Shown: positions 7,024 to 16,300 of the stretch, piece by piece | How positions within the stretch are numbered: the first letter of the stretch is position 1 | How the letters are laid out: every line of letters starts with the position of its first letter | NCBI GenBank assembly: GCA_000431795.1 | Contig: FR887359.1 | Location: forward strand, 15,730-79,729 | DNA from: Clostridium sp. CAG:302 | Lineage (GTDB): Bacteria; Bacillota_I; Bacilli_A; RF39; UBA660 | Direction of reading: 5' to 3' | Length of the DNA: 64,000 bases | Made by a program: the position numbers and the translations under genes | The notes under the pieces: generated by a model | Databases searched by the model: none | Seen by the model: the letters and a program-made list of their open reading frames with translations, nothing else | Told to the model about the DNA's origin: nothing

Positions 7024-8328
7024 ATGCCAAAAACCAATAGATTTCATGTCAAAGAAATAGATAAACAAAATGTTACAGTAGAAGAAGAAAGAAAATATCG
7101 CTCACCATTTATATTATTTCTAATAAGAAATGGAAAGTTAATACTAACAATATCTCTTCTTTTTTCACTATCAGTATTTATAATAGCATTTTCACTTATT
7201 ATGAAAAATATAAAAGATTCATCAATTTTAACATATGAATCAAATGGAGTAATAGTAAAATTTACTTCAAGTGATGAATCAATATTAGATGGAACACCAA
7301 TAACTCCAGAATATGCCGATAAACTATTTACTAATAGTGTTCAAAATAGTAATAATGAAGGTGTAGTTATAAAAATTAATGAAGAAACATTTAATTACGG
7401 TAAAGTAATATTTTATTCAGATAAAACAATTCTAATAAAATATAATGACGGCACATACTTACGAGTATATCCTGTTAATAATAATTATGCAGTAGATGAA
7501 GAAGGTGTATTAAATTCAAATGCAGTAAGAAAAAGTTTAACTGGAGAAATAAAACAAAATGCTTTAGGTATGAATATATTATACTTATCAGATGGAAGCA
7601 CTGAAGTAACATATCAAGATGAAACCATCCTTGTAAGAAATGGTGATATGACAAGTACAAACGATGAATTCTATACTAATTTAAGTTTAGTATCAATAAA
7701 GAAAAAAGAAGAAAATGGTAAAATATATTATTCAAAAAACATAATAAAAGAAAATAATACATTAATTGTTGATAATAAACCATATAAAGTAAAAAAAGAA
7801 GTGGATACCAAACAAGATAATATAAAAATAATATATTATGAAAATGATTATGCTGAAGTAATAAAAGATGACTTAAGCATAATAGTTGAAAAGAGTGAAC
7901 ATATTAGGTATGATGGCTATATATTTGAAATAGTATATCAAAACAAAGAAGAAGTTAATATCAAAGATTTAATAGATATAAAAAAGATAACTCTTAATAA
8001 TACTAATCAAAAAGAAATAAATTATATCATAGTACTTGAAGAAACAAGTAACTATGAAAAGTACAATTTAAAAAAATTACCAGAAGAATGTTTAAGATTT
8101 AGTATCTACAATAATGGCAAAATGAATAAAAATAATCTTTTAAGTAATAATTTAAAAGGAAAAGAAGGATATGAATTTAACAACAATACCTACTTACTAT
8201 ATGAAGGAAAATTAAATGAATTAAGCACTACAGATATAGATATAGGTATGTGGATAGATTATGAACAAACAAACAATGAAAATATGAATTCAGCATTCAT
8301 AGGAACAGTAAGAGTATATATAGAATAA
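7024..8328 (+). CDS. Single-pass surface protein of the sipW operon, function unknown
   Basis: 434 aa. A cytoplasmic tail of about 35 residues is followed by one transmembrane helix (about 36-60, LILTISLLFSLSVFIIAFSLIM) and a long, Cys-free, beta-rich outer region. The outer region alternates short hydrophobic strands with Asn/Lys-rich turns (YSDKTILIKYNDGTYLRVYP and similar). I recognise no family domain. It sits between sipW and the TasA-like gene, 6 nt after sipW, so it may anchor or nucleate the secreted fibre protein, by analogy with TapA, but no TapA similarity is visible. The start ATG has AAGGTGAT upstream. Confidence 0.6.
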   Translation: MPKTNRFHVKEIDKQNVTVEEERKYRSPFILFLIRNGKLILTISLLFSLSVFIIAFSLIMKNIKDSSILTYESNGVIVKFTSSDESILDGTPITPEYADKLFTNSVQNSNNEGVVIKINEETFNYGKVIFYSDKTILIKYNDGTYLRVYPVNNNYAVDEEGVLNSNAVRKSLTGEIKQNALGMNILYLSDGSTEVTYQDETILVRNGDMTSTNDEFYTNLSLVSIKKKEENGKIYYSKNIIKENNTLIVDNKPYKVKKEVDTKQDNIKIIYYENDYAEVIKDDLSIIVEKSEHIRYDGYIFEIVYQNKEEVNIKDLIDIKKITLNNTNQKEINYIIVLEETSNYEKYNLKKLPEECLRFSIYNNGKMNKNNLLSNNLKGKEGYEFNNNTYLLYEGKLNELSTTDIDIGMWIDYEQTNNENMNSAFIGTVRVYIE

Positions 8329-8346
8329 TAGGAAAGGTGGTATATT

Positions 8347-8883
8347 ATGAAAAAGAAAAATATCATAAAGATAAGTGCAATTGTTTTTTCAATAATACTT
8401 GTAATAGTGGCAATAACAACTACTACACAATCATATTTTAATAAAGACAATTATGCTAAAAATCCAACAGAATATCAAACAGGATTATTATCAATTGAAG
8501 CAGTATCTAAATCAAATAATATATCACTATCAAATACATTACCAATGAGTGATACTGAAGGAGGGCAGATAGAACCATATGTATTTACAATAAGAAATAA
8601 TGGTAATGTCGACTATAAATTTAATGTAAAATTATTATCCACTAGTGATAATACATTTTCACCGGAATATATAAAAATAAAAATAGATGATGAAGGAGTA
8701 AAAACTTTATCATCATTAACAGATAGCATCATAAAAAAAGATATCATATTACCTGCGGGCGAAACAATAGATATAACTCTTAGAGTATGGTTAAGCAGTG
8801 ATACCAAAAACACTCAAATAGGTAAAACATTTAATTCTAAAATAGTAATAGATGGACAATCAATATACACAAGTACAAATTAA
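8347..8883 (+). CDS. TasA/camelysin-like SipW-dependent secreted protein
   Basis: 178 aa. A signal sequence (IIKISAIVFSIILVIVAITTTTQSYF) leads into the camelysin/TasA pattern: TGLLSIEAVS, a PYVFTIRNNGNVDYKFNVKL strand pair and ILPAGETIDITLRVWL near the end. TasA forms biofilm fibres and camelysin is a surface metalloprotease of the same fold; neither activity can be assigned here. It is the last gene of the sipW operon. After the TAA the same frame continues for 18 codons to a second TAA and reads EVQTYTIDYDANGGTVIA, the opening of a Listeria-type B-repeat. The protein may be a truncated version of a longer repeat-bearing ancestor. Confidence 0.7.
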   Translation: MKKKNIIKISAIVFSIILVIVAITTTTQSYFNKDNYAKNPTEYQTGLLSIEAVSKSNNISLSNTLPMSDTEGGQIEPYVFTIRNNGNVDYKFNVKLLSTSDNTFSPEYIKIKIDDEGVKTLSSLTDSIIKKDIILPAGETIDITLRVWLSSDTKNTQIGKTFNSKIVIDGQSIYTSTN

Positions 8884-8940
8884 GAAGTACAAACATATAC
8901 AATAGATTATGATGCTAATGGCGGAACAGTAATAGCCTAA
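8884..8940 (+). pseudogene. In-frame B-repeat remnant behind the TasA-like stop codon
   Basis: 18 codons in the frame of the preceding gene encode YTIDYDANGGTV, which matches the start of the InlB B-repeat/Flg_new domain, and then stop at TAA (8938-8940). Confidence 0.5.
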
Positions 8941-8945
8941 TATTA

Positions 8946-8975
8946 AGATACATACTAATATATGTATCTTTTTCT
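8946..8975 (+). terminator. Terminator of the sipW operon
   Basis: The 9-bp stem AGATACATA/TATGTATCT (8946-8954, 8961-8969) is followed by TTTTTC. Confidence 0.8.
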
Positions 8976-9007
8976 ATTATTTGTTAATAATACTAATGGT
9001 GAAATAT

Positions 9008-9493
9008 ATGAAGAAAAATAATATAATACTAATAAGTCTAATAATAGTGGTATTAACAGCCTTATGTACAATTGCGGGTACATATGCAGTAATAATAAAT
9101 GTAACAAATGAAAATGGAACAGATAAAATAATAAATAATATAGATATCAAAGACTTATTAACTAATGATAATGGTACTTATAATAATACCTATTACCAAG
9201 TAAAAAATGAATTAAATGTAACTGAAGAAGAAATGAATATATTAATGAATTCAGAACCATTAAATAATAAATTAAAATTAGTACTAGACTCTATAGTAAA
9301 ATATAGTCTAAGAAATAATAAGGAAGCAAAATATAGTAATGATGAAATGTATAATATGATAATTGAAGGTATAAATTCTACTCCTAATATAAGCGAAGAA
9401 TTAAAAAATAAAGTAATAATATCTTCAGATAGACATAAACAAGATATTTCAGATTTTCTTTATGATATAGAAGTATCTCTAAAAGGAGATTAA
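9008..9493 (+). CDS. Small secreted or membrane-anchored protein, unknown
   Basis: 161 aa from the ATG at 9008, chosen because GGTG lies 6 nt upstream; other in-frame starts (8981, 8996) lie closer to the terminator. One hydrophobic N-terminal helix (IILISLIIVVLTALCTIAGTYAV) with a possible signal-peptidase site after TYA precedes an Asn/Lys-rich, mostly helical, Cys-free region (KNELNVTEEEMNILM). No family recognised. It is 2 nt ahead of the next small membrane protein, so the two form an operon behind the TasA-like group. Confidence 0.6.
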   Translation: MKKNNIILISLIIVVLTALCTIAGTYAVIINVTNENGTDKIINNIDIKDLLTNDNGTYNNTYYQVKNELNVTEEEMNILMNSEPLNNKLKLVLDSIVKYSLRNNKEAKYSNDEMYNMIIEGINSTPNISEELKNKVIISSDRHKQDISDFLYDIEVSLKGD

Positions 9494-9495
9494 TT

Positions 9496-9798
9496 ATGTA
9501 TATAGTATATTTATTAATAATATTATTAATGGTACTATTATTTATATTAGTAAAAGATAAAATATCAATACTAAAAATAATAGGAATAACATTAATATCT
9601 TCAGGAGTATTAATAACTTTATTAGCAGTCGCCATAAAAGTATTAATTAAAACAACAATTTATTATATAAACTTAAGCAAAGTAACTAGTATAATACTAA
9701 GTAATTTTCTTATCATAAGTACAATATTTATATTATCAGGATTATTTTCATATATAATGTATAAAATATTAAGACCAAAAGAAATAGTAAAAGTATAA
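9496..9798 (+). CDS. Small three-helix membrane protein, unknown
   Basis: 100 aa composed almost entirely of three hydrophobic segments (about 2-20, 27-50 and 65-90) with a short basic tail (RPKEIVKV). No recognisable motif. Translation is coupled to the upstream gene (2-nt gap, AAAGGAG site inside the upstream coding end). Confidence 0.55.
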   Translation: MYIVYLLIILLMVLLFILVKDKISILKIIGITLISSGVLITLLAVAIKVLIKTTIYYINLSKVTSIILSNFLIISTIFILSGLFSYIMYKILRPKEIVKV

Positions 9799-9876
9799 CA
9801 AAAATAGTTATATTTTTTTCTTATAATTATATATTTTTTTTCTCTAATGTGATAAAATTAATATGGAGATGATAGT

Positions 9877-11229
9877 ATGACTATAAAAAAGAATGACATT
9901 AATAAAAAAGAGAAAAAAGAAATATCAAAAACAAATAAAAATATCAAAGAAAAAACAAATACAAATACTAAAAAGAACACACAAGAAAGTAAAAAAGGTA
10001 TAAAAAAAGATAATAATTTAATAAATAAAATAAAAATATCAAAAAATAAAGATAAAGATTTATATAATGTTAAAGAAGTAGTAATAGTAATGATATTTTC
10101 TATAGGTATAGGTTTCTTAATGTGCTTTGGAATAATTAGTATTTTTACTGGTAAAAATTATTTTAAAGTAACTAGAGATTTAGATAAAGTAATAGATACA
10201 TACTATGCAATCGTAGATAATTACTATGGCGATTTAGATAAAAGTACTATCATCGATGGAGCAGTAGAAGGAATGATTTCATCAGTTGGTGATACCTTTA
10301 CAACATACACAAATACAAATGATACTGAAGCCTTTGATGAAACAATAAATGGAAGTTATGAAGGAATAGGATGCAGTGTAGCTACATATAACGATGGCAA
10401 AATAGTAGTAATAGAAATATTTGAAAATTCTCCAGCAGATACTTCAGGACTAAAAGTAGGCGATGTAATTACCAAGATGGATGGAGAAAGCCTTGAAGGA
10501 AAGACTGGAAACGATGTATCAAGCTACATAAAGAACAGCGGTAAAAATAAAGTAGTATTAACAGTAATAAGAGATAATGAAGAAAAAGAAGTAACAATAA
10601 ATTTAAGTAAAGTAGATATACCATATGTATCTGGTGAAGTGATAGAAAAAAACAATAAAAAAGTAGGATATATAAAAATATCACTATTTGCTAATAGTTC
10701 TTATAAACAATTCAAAAATAAACTGGAAAAGTTAGAAAAAGAAAATATAGATAGTCTTATCATTGATGTTCGCGATAACAGCGGTGGTTACCTAACCTCA
10801 GTAACCGATATATGTAATCTATTCTTAGAAAAAGGTAAAGTTATTTATCAACTACAAGATGAAAATGGTACAGTAAAGAAAAAAGATACCACTAAAGAAA
10901 AAAGAACTTATGATATAGTAGTTCTAATAAATGGTTCTTCAGCCTCAGCCTCTGAAATATTAGCTTCCGCAATTAAAGAAAGTTATAAGGGAATGGTTGT
11001 AGGACAAAACAGTTATGGAAAAGGAACTGTTCAGCAAACAAGAAAATTATTAGATGGAAGTATGATAAAATATACTACTCAAAAATGGTTAACACCTGAT
11101 GGTAACTTCATAAATGAAATAGGGGTAAAGCCAACTAATGAAGTAATACTATCTGAAGATTATTATAAAAATCCAAGTATAGAAACAGATAATCAATTAC
11201 AAGAAGCATTAAGTTTATTAACAAAGTAA
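9877..11229 (+). CDS. S41 family carboxy-terminal processing protease (CtpA/CtpB type)
   Basis: 450 aa. A Lys/Asn-rich cytoplasmic tail of about 65 residues, unusually long, precedes one transmembrane helix (67-90). Outside lie the helical region, a PDZ domain (about 158-240, with ENSPADTSGLKVGDVI) and the S41 protease core. The catalytic Ser is within INGSSASASEI (about 355-358) and the Lys in YGKGTVQ (K382). DVRDNSGGYL is the conserved substrate-channel strand. Family members trim secreted or membrane proteins; CtpB activates sporulation signalling in Bacillus, but the target here is unknown. Confidence 0.9.
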   Translation: MTIKKNDINKKEKKEISKTNKNIKEKTNTNTKKNTQESKKGIKKDNNLINKIKISKNKDKDLYNVKEVVIVMIFSIGIGFLMCFGIISIFTGKNYFKVTRDLDKVIDTYYAIVDNYYGDLDKSTIIDGAVEGMISSVGDTFTTYTNTNDTEAFDETINGSYEGIGCSVATYNDGKIVVIEIFENSPADTSGLKVGDVITKMDGESLEGKTGNDVSSYIKNSGKNKVVLTVIRDNEEKEVTINLSKVDIPYVSGEVIEKNNKKVGYIKISLFANSSYKQFKNKLEKLEKENIDSLIIDVRDNSGGYLTSVTDICNLFLEKGKVIYQLQDENGTVKKKDTTKEKRTYDIVVLINGSSASASEILASAIKESYKGMVVGQNSYGKGTVQQTRKLLDGSMIKYTTQKWLTPDGNFINEIGVKPTNEVILSEDYYKNPSIETDNQLQEALSLLTK

Positions 11230-11250
11230 GACTTTAATAGTCTTATTTTC
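11227..11250 (+). terminator. Terminator of the S41 protease gene
   Basis: TAAGACT/AGTCTTA (11227-11233, 11239-11245) begins at the stop codon and ends in TTTTC. Confidence 0.7.
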
Positions 11251-11282
11251 TTTTGGTTTAATATAATATAATGGTGATACAT

Positions 11283-11708
11283 ATGATTGTTAAATATACA
11301 GAAAAAGAAAAAGAACTGCTAGCAAGATTAATGCGTGCAGAAGCGGTTGGTGAAGGTAATCTAGGCATGTTAATGGTAGGAAACGTCGGAATAAATAGAG
11401 TACTCGCAGACTGCTTAACATTTAAAGATATTAGAAGTATATCCGAAATGGTTTATCAAAGTCCTGGTGGCTTCTCGGGAACTTCAAGTTCTTTATTCTA
11501 TGGCAATCCAACAGCTTTAGAATCTTCTCTAGCAGAAAGAGTTATCCGCGGAGAATATTACTATCCTGCAACTAATGCCTTATGGTTTTATGCTCCGCCA
11601 GAAGGAACATCATGTAAAAGTACTTGGTGGTATCAATCCCTTTCTGGTAGATACAAAAATCATTGTTTCTATAAGCCAGATAAAGGAGTATGTAAAGAAA
11701 TACACTAA
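11283..11708 (+). CDS. Cell wall hydrolase, SleB/CwlJ family
   Basis: 141 aa comprising a single hydrolase domain: LLARLMRAEAVGEG carries the conserved catalytic Glu, followed by GNVGINRVL and the C-terminal ALWFYAPP. SleB/CwlJ enzymes cleave spore cortex or vegetative peptidoglycan. There is no signal peptide or membrane helix, as in CwlJ. I start at ATG 11283 (GGTGA 5 nt upstream); an ATG at 11271 overlaps that site. Its last base is shared with the first base of the DUF368 gene. No other spore gene is visible in the window, so a vegetative role is possible. Confidence 0.75.
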   Translation: MIVKYTEKEKELLARLMRAEAVGEGNLGMLMVGNVGINRVLADCLTFKDIRSISEMVYQSPGGFSGTSSSLFYGNPTALESSLAERVIRGEYYYPATNALWFYAPPEGTSCKSTWWYQSLSGRYKNHCFYKPDKGVCKEIH

Positions 11709-12511
11709 TGTTAAATCTACTAAAAGGATTCATAATCGGAATAGGTAAAATAATACCAGGAGTATCAGGATCTGTACTTGCCATAACACTAGGAGTATAT
11801 GATAAATCAGTAGAATATATAAATAACTTTAAACATAATAAAAAAGAAAGTTTAAAATATCTCTTACCACTTGGTATAGGAATAATAATATCTATAATTA
11901 TATTTAGTAAAATAATAACCATACTATTAGATAAATACTATCAAATTACTATGTTATTTTTCATTGGATTAATAATAGGTGGATTACCAGAAATAATAAA
12001 AAAAGTAAAAAAACAAGATAATATAATTGTGGGAACTAGTTTTATAATATTCTTTATAATATCAATTTCTAATTTAAATAGTAACTATATATTAAAAGGA
12101 AATATTTTGGATATTATAATACTATTTATTTCAGGTCTTCTTGAAGCCATAGGCACAGTAGTACCAGGAGTATCTTCTTCAGCCCTTCTTATGATACTAG
12201 GAACATATAATATAATATTATCTTCCATAGGTAATATTACTTCTATATCTGTAATATTAACCAATATAAAAATAATAATACCATTTCTATTAGGAGTATT
12301 TCTAGGTATCATTACTCTAATAAAGATAATAGATTATCTTCTAAAGAAGCATGAAAATAAATTATATTCCTTTGTACTAGGAGTATTATTATCAAGTATA
12401 ATACTCTTAATAATAAAAGTATTTAAAGAAAAAATCACCATTGTAGAATTAATATTAGGAATAATATTCTTGTTACTAGGAGTTTTAATATCAAACTTAA
12501 TAAAAAAATAA
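11708..12511 (+). CDS. DUF368 membrane protein, candidate undecaprenyl-phosphate translocase (PopT type)
   Basis: 267 aa with about eight hydrophobic segments. Two inverted-repeat signatures are plain: KIIPGVSGSVLAITLGVYD near the N-terminus and TVVPGVSSSALLMILGTY mid-protein. DUF368 proteins were recently shown to recycle undecaprenyl phosphate, the lipid carrier of wall synthesis, to the inner leaflet. The gene overlaps the upstream wall hydrolase by one base (TAATG), which ties both to envelope metabolism. Assignment to the domain family is firm; the substrate is inferred from the family. Confidence 0.82.
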   Translation: MLNLLKGFIIGIGKIIPGVSGSVLAITLGVYDKSVEYINNFKHNKKESLKYLLPLGIGIIISIIIFSKIITILLDKYYQITMLFFIGLIIGGLPEIIKKVKKQDNIIVGTSFIIFFIISISNLNSNYILKGNILDIIILFISGLLEAIGTVVPGVSSSALLMILGTYNIILSSIGNITSISVILTNIKIIIPFLLGVFLGIITLIKIIDYLLKKHENKLYSFVLGVLLSSIILLIIKVFKEKITIVELILGIIFLLLGVLISNLIKK

Positions 12512-12535
12512 AAAAGCCACAAGGCTTTTTATTAT
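12511..12535 (+). terminator. Terminator after the DUF368 gene
   Basis: AAAAAGCC-ACAA-GGCTTTTT (12511-12530). It is almost self-complementary and may also end the convergent tRNA transcript. Confidence 0.8.
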
Positions 12536-12541
12536 TAAAAT

Positions 12542-12618
12542 TGGTGACCAGTATGGAATTCGAATCCATGAATGCTGCCGTGAAAGGGCAGTGTGTTAAG
12601 CCACTTCACCAACTGGCC
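12542..12618 (-). tRNA. tRNA-Glu (anticodon TTC)
   Basis: On the minus strand the cloverleaf is complete: acceptor GGCCAGT/ACTGGTC with one wobble, anticodon arm CTGCC-CTTTCAC-GGCAG, T-arm ATGGA-TTCGAAT-TCCAT, CCA encoded. 77 nt. Confidence 0.95.
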
Positions 12619-12622
12619 AAAA

Positions 12623-12699
<77 letters not shown>

Positions 12700-12716
12700 A
12701 TCTGCATTGCTTTTTA

Positions 12717-12745
12717 ATTATACCATACAAGAAATATATTTGCAA
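12717..12745 (-). promoter_or_regulatory. Promoter of tRNA-Ile/tRNA-Glu
   Basis: On the minus strand: TTGCAA, 17-bp spacer, TATAAT, ending 17 nt before the tRNA-Ile 5' end. Confidence 0.6.
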
Positions 12746-12767
12746 GTATTTTTTAAAACAATAAAAA

Positions 12768-12843
12768 TGGTGGGGCGTTAGGGATTCGAACCCTAGACCC
12801 ACTGATTAAGAGTCAGTTGCTCTACCAACTGAGCTAACGCCCC
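12768..12843 (-). tRNA. tRNA-Lys (anticodon CTT)
   Basis: Minus strand; acceptor GGGGCGT/ACGCCCC, anticodon arm ACTGA-CTCTTAA-TCAGT, T-arm TAGGG-TTCGAAT-CCCTA, encoded CCA. 76 nt. Confidence 0.95.
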
Positions 12844-12874
12844 AACGATGTGTTAACAATCAAACACAATCAAT

Positions 12875-12902
12875 ATTATACCATATATTTTTAATTTGTA
12901 AA
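12875..12902 (-). promoter_or_regulatory. Promoter of tRNA-Lys
   Basis: On the minus strand: TTTACA, 16-bp spacer, TATAAT, about 30 nt before the tRNA. Confidence 0.55.
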
Positions 12903-12920
12903 TAAATAAAACAAAATTTA

Positions 12921-12949
12921 TTGAAAAAAATAATTCTTTATGTTATCAT
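12921..12949 (+). promoter_or_regulatory. Promoter of the 38-residue membrane protein
   Basis: TTGAAA (12921-12926), 17-bp spacer, TATCAT (12944-12949) preceded by TGT (extended -10). Confidence 0.55.
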
Positions 12950-12973
12950 CTAAATATAAGGAAGGTAAAACAT

Positions 12974-13090
12974 ATGAAAAGCAAATCAAAAAAAGAAGAT
13001 AAAAATCTAGTAATGCTATGTATCTACATAGGACTTGCAGGTACACTTACCATTTTAGCAATATATTTCTTAACTAAATATGTATTTTAG
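12974..13090 (+). CDS. 38-residue single-pass membrane microprotein
   Basis: A short gene with all the expected parts: its own promoter, an AAGGAAGG ribosome binding site, ATG, and a terminator that begins at the TAG. A charged Lys/Ser N-terminus (MKSKSKKEDK) is followed by one helix of about 20 hydrophobic residues (LCIYIGLAGTLTILAIYFL) and a TKYVF tail, so the N-terminus is probably inside. No family recognised. Candidates are a regulatory or structural membrane microprotein, such as a transporter or divisome accessory. Confidence 0.65.
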   Translation: MKSKSKKEDKNLVMLCIYIGLAGTLTILAIYFLTKYVF

Positions 13091-13112
13091 AGAGCACACT
13101 CTCTATTTTTTA
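13088..13112 (+). terminator. Terminator of the microprotein gene
   Basis: TAGAGAG-CACA-CTCTCTA (13088-13105) followed by TTTTTT; the stem contains the stop codon. Confidence 0.85.
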
Positions 13113-13168
13113 TTATTTTAATATATAATATATTACTCTCTTATATATAATAGATATGGTTGATATAT

Positions 13169-13220
13169 CATTTATAGACTATAGGCTATAAATGACACTC
13201 TAAGATAATAGCTTAGAGTG
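13169..13220 (-). repeat. Paired-hairpin intergenic element, copy 2 (minus orientation)
   Basis: Two perfect 9-bp stems: CATTTATAG at 13169-13177 with 13186-13194, and CACTCTAAG at 13196-13204 with 13212-13220. Each carries the A/G mismatch that is the complement of the C/T mismatch in + copies. The stems are almost the same as those of the copy at 41424 in opposite orientation. Confidence 0.75.
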
Positions 13221-13265
13221 AACATTAAAAACAATATTTTTCTTTTACAAATTATAGTAATAAAA

Positions 13266-13294
13266 TTGACTTTTAAGTACGCATTTGCTATAAT
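13266..13294 (+). promoter_or_regulatory. Promoter of the giant surface-protein operon
   Basis: TTGACT (13266-13271), 17-bp spacer, TATAAT (13289-13294) with TGC just before it (extended -10). Confidence 0.75.
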
Positions 13295-13321
13295 TTATAT
13301 GATAGGTAATGGTGATAAAAT

Positions 13322-16300
13322 ATGAAAAAAATCGGAATTAAAGATAAAAGTTTTTGGCTAATCTTAAGTTTAAGTATAATAACTTTAATAATTCTAACAG
13401 TAGGAGTAATCTTTCTAACAAGAAAATCCTCTAAAGAATTTTATAGTGCAGGATATATTATAAATAGTACTGCCACAAAAAGCGACAAATATTACTTTAA
13501 CGATAATACAGTCTATAAAGAAAATGTATTTAATGAATATACATTTAAAGATGTAGACAACAAAGAAGTAGCCACTAGCAAAGAAAACTTCATTCACTAT
13601 TTAGATGAATCATTATCATTTATGAAAAATGGAGTAATTCTAGATTTAGATAACTTTAATCAAAAACTAGTACCATACTATAATGTTACAGATAAAGTAA
13701 TCCTAAAATATAGTAATGGCGGTTATATAGTAGAAACAGCAGATAAAACTTTAATATTTGGAAATCTACTAGGTAGAATAACAGATAATAAATATATAGT
13801 TATTGGTAACGATATAAAAATAAAACTAGCGGGTAACGAAGAACCAGTAAAAGGAAAATACTTTGAACTATTATTTGTTGAAGATGGTATTGTCAAAGTA
13901 GAAAACAATGAAGGAAGTTATCAAACCACTACCGAAGGAACAACAATCTTTGCTGGAGATAAAATAAAAATAGAATTAGGTAGCAAAAAAGTCTTCTATG
14001 ACGAAGAAGAAAAACTAACTCTTGATGAAATGACTATTGATGGTAACGAAAACATTAATTTAGACACCTCAAAAGTAAAAGATAATAAAGATGGAAATGG
14101 TTCAGGAGATGGTACAGACAGCAATACACCTAATGATAACAATAACCCTAATAATAATAATCCAGGAAATAATACCGACAATCCTAGTGATAATACTGGT
14201 AATGGCACAGATGGTAAAGATAACAACACCACTGAAATAAGAAAAGAAGTATCAGTAGACTTAGTAAAAGCACTATTAGATATCAACAGTCTAAATGCCA
14301 CAATTCAAGTTATTGACACAGCAAATCAAATAAAAGGAAACTTAATTTTAACATTATATGATGTAGATAATGCTGAAACAGTATATACAAAAATACTACT
14401 AACATCATCAGATCTTCAAGAAGTAGCAGTTACCTCACTATCACCAAATACTAACTATTATATGTCAATAAAAGATTCAGATAACTATGAATACTTATCA
14501 AGAAACTTTAGAACAGATAACTTAGAATTAAGTTTAAAAAGAGAAATGGTAACTACAAGCTCAGTTACATATTCCGTAGATTTTAGCAGTGATGAAAACA
14601 TAAAATCCGCTAAAGTAACTCTAAAAGATAGTGAGAATAACATAATAAATAACCACACCTTCATAAATGGTGAAGATGAAGAATTTACATTTAGTGGTCT
14701 AACAAAAAACACTTCATACAAAGTAATTCTAGATGAAGTACTATTCAAAAATACCAATTACTCTAAGGTATACACAATAAACACATCGGTTAAAACATTA
14801 AAAGCAAAACCATCTCTTGGAGAAGTAAATGTAAAATCAAATGAAGAAAGCAAAACATTTGAACTATCAATGGAAAAGCCAACAGATGAAGATGAAAGCA
14901 TCTCAAATTATATTTATAAAATATACGATTTAGATACTATAACTGAAGAAAATGTAGATACCTTAACCCCAGTATACACATTTAGTACAGTAAATTTAAA
15001 AAATGAAATATTAAAATTAGGTGAAAACAATTTAGCCTCAAACAAAAATTATGTTTATAAAGTAACAGTAAGATACTATGATAATTATAAAGAAAATGAA
15101 ATAGATTCAGTATTAAGTAGTCCCTTCATTATCGCTGGTTTACCTTCAGTAACTTTCGAAGAGAAAGAAGTAGACTTTAACTCAATGCATTTATTACTAA
15201 CATTAAAAGATGAAGGCTGCACAATACCGGGAAGAAGCTGCTACCAAGGAGATCCTTCTGATAAAAGTGATATTTACATAACTTATAAAGGAGCCAATGA
15301 CAAAGAAAGTAAATATATAAACAACATTACATTCGATCCAGAAACATTAACTTATGATTTAAGAGTATCAGGATTAACAGAAAATAAAGATTATAAGTTT
15401 GAAGTATGGGGAAATTATGATTTATACAATGGCAAAGGATTACAAGTAAATAAACCATTAGGATCTGCAATAATAACTACTGCCGGTATAGAAAACCTTA
15501 CTATGTCAGAATGGACTCTAAATAACTATTCTAACGAATTACCAATATCAGTAAATACAAAATTAACTGTAACCAAACCAAGTAGTACAATAATCGATAA
15601 ACTAGACTCCTTCAAAATAAATCTTTATAAAGGAAGCGAAGTTAAAAAAGAAAATCTTTTAGGTAGTTATCCTGTTGAGGGAAACAACAACATCAAATCA
15701 AATTATTACAATAAATCATTCAATATTAATTCAAGTCAGTTTGGTATAACAGATATAAATAATCTAAGAGAAGTATCAGGTGGAAAATTAAATAGATATT
15801 ACACTATAGAAGTAGCAGATGCTTATGATGCTGATAAGACAAATCAGTTCAAAATTCAAGATAACATATTTATATATGAAATACCAGCAATACTTCTACT
15901 TGAAGATGAAGTGTCTTCTCCTGAAGTAATTGTTGAAGAAATAACTAAAAAGCAAGCCCAATCTGGAGAATATGGTGATTTTAACGAATTAGGAATAAAC
16001 AAAAATCTTTCATCAAATACCGTAGTAGGTTATAAAGTAACCGCTAACTTCGATAAGAAGAAAGTAGAATCATATTTTCAAGGAGATAATCCAATCAAAG
16101 AGTTAAACTTCTATGCCAATATGGATGGTAAAGTAATAGAAAAGAAAACCATAAACTTCGCTGAAGAAGAAAATTATACTATATATTTCTTCCTAAAAGA
16201 TGGAACAGATTACAACACTGTAGATACAGAATTAAGAAGAGGTAATAACTATACCTTCTCAATAGATTTAAGTTTAGATACAAATAACGATAAAGAAATA

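Noticed and set aside
13996..14301. A minus-strand 101-residue frame inside the giant surface protein gene
   Set aside because: Leu/Ser/Pro-rich antisense shadow of the Gly/Asn/Asp spacer; no start signals.
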